The notes below the pieces were generated by a model. The model did not search any database. It had not been told where the DNA came from and saw only the letters and a program-made list of their open reading frames with translations. Position numbers and translations under genes: made by a program. From contig NZ_CP100400.1 of assembly GCF_024218795.1 (NCBI RefSeq), positions 1,798,001-1,862,000 of the forward strand: DNA of 64,000 bases, in the 5' to 3' direction. This stretch comes from Halorussus aquaticus (lineage in GTDB: Archaea > Halobacteriota > Halobacteria > Halobacteriales > Haladaptataceae). Each line of letters starts with the position of its first letter. Within the stretch, counting starts at the first letter, position 1. Of the stretch, positions 59,008 to 64,000 are shown one piece after another.

Positions 59008-59934
59008 TTAGAATCGTCCGCCCGGACCGCCGGGGCCGCCGGGACCGCCCGGTCCCCGGCCGCCGCCGACCTGCAACTGCTGGGGCGCGCGCTCGCCCTC
59101 TCGCTTGAGTTTGATGCCGTACAGCAGACCGATGCCGACGCCAGCGAGGTGGGCCAACTGGGCGACCCCGCCCGCACCGATGCCGCCAGCGGCGCTGACG
59201 AACACCGAGTAGCCGACGAACAGCGTGGTCGCCAGCCAGAGGGGCATCGGGAGGACGAAGTAGAGGTAGATGGTCAGGTTCGGGTTCAGAATCGTCAGCA
59301 CGCCCAGCACCGCCGCGACCGCGCCGCTCGCGCCGAGGACGCCGGTCGCCGGGGCGGCGGGGTTCATCACCGCGTAGATGCCGACCTGCGCGAGTCCGGC
59401 TATCGCTCCCGCGACGAGGAACAGGACGGCGAACTTCTTGCTGCCGACCCGGCGCTCGACCACGGGGCCGAAGAAGTACAGCACCATGCTGTTGAAGACG
59501 ATGTGGAGGAAGTTGGTCGGACTGTGGCTGAAGATGGACGTGAACCACGTCCAGACGTTGAAGAGGTGGTCGGACTGGAGGACGAACAGCGTCTGGTGGA
59601 GTTGGGGCGCGACCAGGAGGACTATCCACTGGAGCGCGAAGGTGATCCACATCAGCCCCAACAGGACGTAGGTCATGTTCCCGCGGAAGTACCCCAGTGG
59701 GCCGCCGGGTCCGGTGTTGACGCCGATTCTGTCCGTGATTCCGCCCGCCCGACCGCTGTCGTTCACGGTGTCGTCGAAACCACTGTCGAACACGCCGTCC
59801 GGGTCGTTCCACTCGTTCAGCCCCGGGCAGTCGTGACTCTCCGGGAGTCGGTGGGCCGAACAGAAGGTGCCGCCGCACCGCCGACACTCGTACGGCATGT
59901 TCTCGCTTTCGCCACACACGTCGCACTGCGCCAT
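59008..59934 (-). CDS. Rhomboid intramembrane serine protease with N-terminal AN1 zinc finger
   Basis: A 308-residue protein. Residues 1-40 form an AN1-type zinc finger (C-D-V-C, C-R-R-C, F-C, A-H-R, S-H-D-C). A linker leads to six helices. Catalytic residues are N in F-L-H-I-V-F-N-S-M-V, Ser in L-G-A-S-G-A-V (G-x-S-G) and His in Q-L-A-H-L-A-G. The C-terminus is a Gly/Pro low-complexity tail (G-G-P-G-G-P-G-G). It cleaves membrane proteins within the bilayer. The zinc finger plus rhomboid layout is common in haloarchaea. Start at 59934 because the upstream frame is basic and lacks family sequence. Confidence 0.92.
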   Translation of the reverse strand: MAQCDVCGESENMPYECRRCGGTFCSAHRLPESHDCPGLNEWNDPDGVFDSGFDDTVNDSGRAGGITDRIGVNTGPGGPLGYFRGNMTYVLLGLMWITFALQWIVLLVAPQLHQTLFVLQSDHLFNVWTWFTSIFSHSPTNFLHIVFNSMVLYFFGPVVERRVGSKKFAVLFLVAGAIAGLAQVGIYAVMNPAAPATGVLGASGAVAAVLGVLTILNPNLTIYLYFVLPMPLWLATTLFVGYSVFVSAAGGIGAGGVAQLAHLAGVGIGLLYGIKLKREGERAPQQLQVGGGRGPGGPGGPGGPGGRF

Positions 59935-60046
59935 TGTCGGACTCTTGGGGGTCGGACCTGAAAGGGATTTGGGTCGTCGCCTTCCCCGCCGGAACGAGGT
60001 AGCCGGAAATCGGAAGTGTCTGAATTCAGGGGGTTCCGGATCGGCG

Positions 60047-60568
60047 TCAGTCGAGCGATCGTCGCATGAACCCCCACTCGTCGCCGACCGCTTCCGGGGC
60101 ACCGCTCTGGTCGTACCGGGACGTGTACTCGAAGCCGAGGTCCTCGTACAGCGACCGCGCCGCGTCGAGGGACGGCCCGACACCGAGTCGAAGCGTCTCG
60201 AACCCGTCGCGCTCCGCACCGTCCAGCAGTTCCGCCATGAGTCGCTGGCCGATTCCCGTCCCCCGGTAGTCGGGGGTGACGTACAACCGCTTGACCTCGG
60301 CGGTGGTCTCGTCGAGTCGCTTCAACTGGACCGACCCGACGATTCGGTCGCCGTCGCGAGCCAGAAACAGGGGGTCGTCCACCGCGGCGCTCTCCAGTCG
60401 GTCGATGTCGTCCTCGACGGCCGCCTCGATGTCGATGCCCGTGAGTTCGTCGAAGTACGCCCGGGCCTCCCGGTCGGCGAACTCGTAGTAGTCCAGCAGT
60501 AGCCCCCGCAGCGCCGATTCGTGACCGTCCACCTCGGTCCGGACGACCGAAACGCCGTCGCTTCCCAT
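60047..60568 (-). CDS. GNAT family N-acetyltransferase
   Basis: A 173-residue acetyl-CoA-dependent acetyltransferase. The acetyl-CoA loop is Y-R-G-T-G-I-G-Q-R-L-M (about 112-122), after V-K-R-L-Y-V-T-P-D. A-R-S-L-Y-E-D-L-G-F-E is the final motif. Target unknown. Start at 60568; the longer frame upstream is basic. A TTTTAA element lies on the minus strand about 25 bp upstream (60594-60599). Confidence 0.9.
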   Translation of the reverse strand: MGSDGVSVVRTEVDGHESALRGLLLDYYEFADREARAYFDELTGIDIEAAVEDDIDRLESAAVDDPLFLARDGDRIVGSVQLKRLDETTAEVKRLYVTPDYRGTGIGQRLMAELLDGAERDGFETLRLGVGPSLDAARSLYEDLGFEYTSRYDQSGAPEAVGDEWGFMRRSLD

Positions 60569-60721
60569 GTGAGGACGAACCGACCGCGTCCGCTTAAAAT
60601 TCGGGTCCGAAGCGGTCCGGCGCTCTTTGGCCCCGGTCTCTCTGCCGGTCGTTCCGACTCCCCGAGACCCTCGATACCTCCCCACGCTCGATATTCCGAG
60701 ACTCTCGACGCCCCGAACCGC

Positions 60722-61411
60722 TTACTCCGACTTCTTGCCGCCGTACACCGCGAAGTTGTAGTACTGCCAGATGGACGTGACCGCCTCGAACCCCGAGTCC
60801 CGGAGCCAGACGAGTTGGTCGGTCAGCGAGGAGGGGTCGTCGTAGTCGTCGCTGGCCTCCCACTCCTCCATGAAGTCGTCCTCGCGCCACCCCTTCGAGC
60901 GCACCCAGTTCTCTATCATCTCGCCCGACAGCGTTTCGAGATGAGGCGCGTCGAAGCGAATCACGTCGCCGTTGAGGAACCACCCGCCGGGCACCAGCGA
61001 CTCGTAGATGGCGTCGAAGAGGGTCTGTTTCCGGGTCTCGTCGAGGTGGTGGACTGCGAGCGACGAGACCACGAGGTCGTACTCGCCGGAGGCCGACGGG
61101 TAGTCGTCCGGGAAGGCCCCGCGTTCGAGGGTGGCCCTGTCGCCGAACGTCTCCAGTTTGCGCTCGGCCTCGTCGAGCATCTGGTCGCTGTGGTCCACCG
61201 CGAGGACGCTACTGTCGGGGAACCGCGTCAGGAGTTTCGTGGTGAGTTCGCCGGTCCCCGCGCCGAGTTCGAGGACGCGAATCGACTCGTCTCGGTCCTG
61301 CGGCGGGGCGTTGAGCAGCGCGTCGTGGAGTTCGTCGTACCGCGGGACGATGGCCTCGATGCCGGGGTCGTAGACGCTCGCGTTCGCAAACACTTCGCCG
61401 GGCTTCTTCAT
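60722..61411 (-). CDS. Class I SAM-dependent methyltransferase
   Basis: A 229-residue methyltransferase. Motif I is V-L-E-L-G-A-G-T-G-E-L (about residues 46-56); motif II carries the acidic V-L-A-V-D-H-S-D-Q-M-L; motif IV is Y-D-L-V-V-S-S-L-A-V-H-H-L. The C-terminus G-F-E-A-V-T-S-I-W-Q-Y-Y-N-F-A-V-Y-G-G-K fits a small-molecule methyltransferase such as a Trans-aconitate or ubiquinone type. Substrate unknown. Confidence 0.88.
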   Translation of the reverse strand: MKKPGEVFANASVYDPGIEAIVPRYDELHDALLNAPPQDRDESIRVLELGAGTGELTTKLLTRFPDSSVLAVDHSDQMLDEAERKLETFGDRATLERGAFPDDYPSASGEYDLVVSSLAVHHLDETRKQTLFDAIYESLVPGGWFLNGDVIRFDAPHLETLSGEMIENWVRSKGWREDDFMEEWEASDDYDDPSSLTDQLVWLRDSGFEAVTSIWQYYNFAVYGGKKSE

Positions 61412-61607
61412 GGCCCCCCGTAATCAGCCCACGCATGTATGCTTTGAACCCAATCATAGCGCCGCCGGGCGATTATGCTCCGAGCGCATGTATCGGCAGT
61501 TCCCGCCCGTGTCTGCGACGCGCGGCCGCCAGACTCGGGTCGGTGCCCGTCCGGTCCGACCCTCCCTTCCCGGCGAATTTTTGACGCTGGACCACCGAGA
61601 TGGAGGC

Positions 61608-62045
61608 GTGAAGGAGTACGAGCGGAAACAACTGCTGGAGCGCGTCGAGCGCGAGGGCGCGACGGTCGGGGCGGACATCCCCGAGACCATCGACGTGCAG
61701 GGCGAGTCGATAGACCTCCGGGAGTTCGTCTTCGAGATAAAGCGCCGGGACACCGTCCCCGCGGGCGAGCGCGACCGCGTTGACCGGGCGAAGAAGAACC
61801 TCCGGCGCGAGCGCCTCCAGCGCAAGCAACTGCTCGAAGAGGGCGACGTCACGCGAGCGGAGGGCGAGGAGTTGGTCAACGCCATCGTGGGCATCGACCG
61901 CGCGCTCAACGCCCTCCAGAACCTCGGCCCGACCGACCTCGAACGCGAGGAACAGGCCCAGGAGGCCGCCGACCGCAAGCGGTGGATGTCGTTCCTCAAG
62001 CAGGCGCTCGGCCGGGACGACGCGAGCAGTCGCGGCCGCCTCTGA
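61608..62045 (+). CDS. Haloarchaeal DUF5788-like protein
   Basis: A 145-residue soluble, highly charged helical protein beginning (V/M)-K-E-Y-E-R-K-Q-L-L-E-R-V-E-R-E-G-A-T. I take the GTG at 61608, not the longer frame from 61410, because the preceding residues are proline/arginine-rich and a GAATTTTTG TATA-like element lies 24-34 bp before it. I-D-V-Q-G-E-S-I-D-L-R-E-F-V-F-E-I-K-R-R is a conserved core that I associate with DUF5788. Function unknown. Confidence 0.8.
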   Translation: MKEYERKQLLERVEREGATVGADIPETIDVQGESIDLREFVFEIKRRDTVPAGERDRVDRAKKNLRRERLQRKQLLEEGDVTRAEGEELVNAIVGIDRALNALQNLGPTDLEREEQAQEAADRKRWMSFLKQALGRDDASSRGRL

Positions 62046-62091
62046 CCCCGACCGCAGACAGACTCACCCCGAACACGCGACGGATTCACTC

Positions 62092-63876
62092 ATGACACGC
62101 AACGCCGAAATCGCCGACTTACTCGAAGAGTACGCCGACCTGCTGTCCGCGCAGGGCGTGGACTACAAGCCGAAGGTCTACGAGCGGGCGGCCGAGAGCA
62201 TCCGCGACTCCCCGGAGGCCATCGAGGAGTTGGCCGCCGAGGGACCCGAGGCGGTCCAGCGGATTCAGGACGTGGGCGAGTCCATCTCGAAGAAGGTGGT
62301 GGAGGCGGTCGAGACGGGCACGTTCGAGCAGTTGGAGGACGAGCGCAAGCAGATGCCGGTCGAGATGGCCGAACTCACGAGCGTCGAGGGCGTCGGTCCC
62401 AAGACGGTGGGCGACCTCTACCGGGCGCTCGACGTGCGGGACTTAGACGACCTCGAACACGCCGCCCGCGAGGGACGGATTCGGGAGGTCTCCGGGTTCG
62501 GCGAGAAGACCGAACAGAACATCCTCGACGGTATCCAGTTCGCCCGCGAGTCGCAGGGCCGGTCGCTGCTCGGCGACGCCCGTCCCGTCGGCGAGGCCGC
62601 CTTGGAGTTCTTCGAGGCGATTCCGGAGGCGGGCCGGTGCGAACTCGCGGGGTCGCTCCGGCGGTGGAAACCGACCATCGGCGACATCGACGTGTTGGTC
62701 GGGAGCGACGACCGGCAGGCGGTCATCGACGCGTTCACCGAGTGGGAGGAGGCCGACGAGGTAATCGAGGCCGGGACCGACAAGGCCAGCGTGCGCTCGG
62801 ACGGCCAGCGCGTGGACCTCCGGGTCGTCGTGCCCGAGGAGTTCGGGAGCGCCATCCAGTACTTCACCGGGAGCAAGGAGCACAACATCCGGTTGCGGAA
62901 CTACGCCATCGACCGGGGCTTCAAAATCAACGAGTACGGCGCGTTCGACGTCTCCGAGCTCGGCTCGGACGGCTCGTCGGACTCGTCCGACGACGTCTCG
63001 GAAGTCGAAGACCCCGATTCGGGCCAGCGAGTCGGCGACCGCGTCGCGGGCGAGACCGAGGCGGGGATGTACGAAGCGGTCGGCCTGCCGTACATCGAAC
63101 CCGAGATGCGCGAGGACCGCGGGGAGATAGCCGCCGCCGCGGACGGCGACCTGCCGGACCTCGTCGAGGAGGGCGAAATCCGGGGCGACCTCCACCTCCA
63201 CACCGAGTGGTCCGACGGCGGGTTCAGCGTCGCGGAGATGGCCGAGGCCGCGGCCGAGTTCGGCCACGACTACATCAGCGTCGCCGACCACGCGACCGGA
63301 CCGGGGATGGTCGGCGGCGTCGGACTGGACGACGAGGAGTTGCGCGAGCAGTTGGCCGAGATTCGGGCGATGGCCGACGACCTCCCCATCACCGTCTTCG
63401 CGGGCGTCGAGGCCAACATCGACAGGGACGGCGACATCAGCGTGAGCGACGACCTGCTGGCCGACCTCGACTGCGTGGTCGCCTCGCCCCACAGCGCGCT
63501 GGAAGGCGACGCCACCGACCGCATCGTCGCCGCCATCGAACACCCGAGCGTGGACATCGTCGGCCACCCGAGCGGGCGGATGATACACCAGCGCCCCGGC
63601 GTCGAGTTGGACATCGACGTGGTGGCCCGCGCCGCCGCCGACCACGGTACCGCCCTCGAAGTCAACAGCAGTCCCTACCGTCTCGACCTCTGGGGGAGCG
63701 CGGTCAAGCAGGCCGTCGAGGAGGGCGCGACCATCGCCATCGACACCGACGCCCACTCCCCGGCGGAGTACGAACACGTCCGGTACGGCGTCCACACCGC
63801 CCGGCGCGGGTGGGCGCAGGCCGACGATATCCTGAACACCCGCGACGCCGACGGCGTGCGGGAGTTCCTCGACTGA
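62092..63876 (+). CDS. polX: PolX-family DNA polymerase with PHP exonuclease domain
   Basis: A 594-residue repair polymerase. N-terminal helix-hairpin-helix motifs (V-E-G-V-G-P-K-T, V-S-G-F-G-E-K-T) bind DNA. The polymerase active site G-S-L-R-R-W-K-P-T-I-G-D-I-D-V-L-V (two Asp) is near residue 190 and the third Asp in R-V-D-L-R-V-V near 243. The C-terminal PHP domain starts with D-L-H-L-H-T-E-W-S-D (about 365) and supplies 3'-5' exonuclease activity; H-A-T-G, E-A-N-I, S-P-H-S and D-T-D-A-H-S follow. An acidic Ser/Asp-rich insertion lies at about 285-330. The start at 62092 follows the previous gene by 46 bp. Confidence 0.93.
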   Translation: MTRNAEIADLLEEYADLLSAQGVDYKPKVYERAAESIRDSPEAIEELAAEGPEAVQRIQDVGESISKKVVEAVETGTFEQLEDERKQMPVEMAELTSVEGVGPKTVGDLYRALDVRDLDDLEHAAREGRIREVSGFGEKTEQNILDGIQFARESQGRSLLGDARPVGEAALEFFEAIPEAGRCELAGSLRRWKPTIGDIDVLVGSDDRQAVIDAFTEWEEADEVIEAGTDKASVRSDGQRVDLRVVVPEEFGSAIQYFTGSKEHNIRLRNYAIDRGFKINEYGAFDVSELGSDGSSDSSDDVSEVEDPDSGQRVGDRVAGETEAGMYEAVGLPYIEPEMREDRGEIAAAADGDLPDLVEEGEIRGDLHLHTEWSDGGFSVAEMAEAAAEFGHDYISVADHATGPGMVGGVGLDDEELREQLAEIRAMADDLPITVFAGVEANIDRDGDISVSDDLLADLDCVVASPHSALEGDATDRIVAAIEHPSVDIVGHPSGRMIHQRPGVELDIDVVARAAADHGTALEVNSSPYRLDLWGSAVKQAVEEGATIAIDTDAHSPAEYEHVRYGVHTARRGWAQADDILNTRDADGVREFLD

Positions 63877-63877
63877 G

Positions 63878-64000
63878 ATGCCGACCCGAACGCCCGCGGA
63901 GTCGGCGCTCCTGCTCGACGCGATGCTGGGGAAACTGGCGACGTACCTCCGGATGTGCGGGTACGACGCGGCGTACGCGCTGGACCGCGAGGCGCGAAGC
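63878..64000 (+). CDS. Mut7-C RNase domain protein, N-terminal part (continues beyond window)
   Basis: The first 41 residues of a protein starting one base after the polX stop. L-L-L-D-A-M-L-G-K-L-A-T-Y-L-R-M-C-G-Y-D is the start of the Mut7-C RNase domain (PIN-like fold), with the first catalytic-type Asp in L-D-A-M. These proteins usually have a C-terminal zinc ribbon, here outside the window. It probably shares a transcript with polX. Confidence 0.85.
   Translation, partial: MPTRTPAESALLLDAMLGKLATYLRMCGYDAAYALDREARS

Overview
This window is chromosomal DNA from a halophilic archaeon (class Halobacteria). The evidence is high GC, strongly acidic proteins, many twin-arginine signal peptides, archaeal TATA boxes 25-35 bp before starts (implying leaderless transcripts), and archaeal genes: TFB, CetZ, NreA, PurNH and FolCP fusions, a HalOD1 output domain, DUF5059-halocyanin and PGF-CTERM surface proteins. 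The genus cannot be fixed from sequence alone. I found no rRNA, tRNA, CRISPR array or insertion sequence.

Layout. 1-1.4 kb: end of a lysine pathway unit (dapF, dapE). 1.6-3.1 kb: a Tat-exported orphan and a small membrane protein. 3.2-10 kb: purine and folate synthesis (purB divergent from a purN-purH fusion, then a folC-folP fusion). 10-12.3 kb: a lower-GC island with two convergent orphans, one a membrane-anchored protein resembling a peptidase that has lost its zinc site, the other a Tat-exported precursor ending in a 12-cysteine tail. 12.3-15.3 kb: glycosyltransferase, membrane-bound HTH regulator, and a gene-poor stretch with an FG-GAP remnant. 15.3-26 kb: S9 peptidase, ABC exporter, NUDIX, DoxX, NhaC antiporter, M20 amidohydrolase and small haloarchaeal proteins. 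26-27.3 kb: nreA.

27.4-32.2 kb (minus) and 40.0-44.6 kb (plus) are two halves of what looks like one type IV pilus-like machine. The first encodes an assembly ATPase, its membrane platform, a pseudopilin-like protein and a coiled-coil protein. The second encodes four overlapping genes for membrane-anchored exported proteins, the last 1044 residues long. Three transcription starts in these halves carry the same TATA-GGGACGAACC-ATG arrangement, and two are nearly identical over about 36 bp, which suggests one regulator controls both. This is my main candidate for an undescribed system.

Between and after these lie cetZ, tfb, rnhA, a PadR regulator, pyrophosphatase, two DHH-family membrane proteins (one apparently a pseudoenzyme), an alkaline-phosphatase superfamily protein, an epimerase, a repeat-rich DUF5059-halocyanin lipoprotein with a DtxR-type box at its start, an aldo/keto reductase, an MFS carrier, a GpgS-like glycosyltransferase, a Get3/ArsA ATPase, a five-PKD surface protein, SDR, endonuclease V, rhomboid protease, acetyltransferase, methyltransferase, PolX, and the start of a Mut7-C protein at the right edge.
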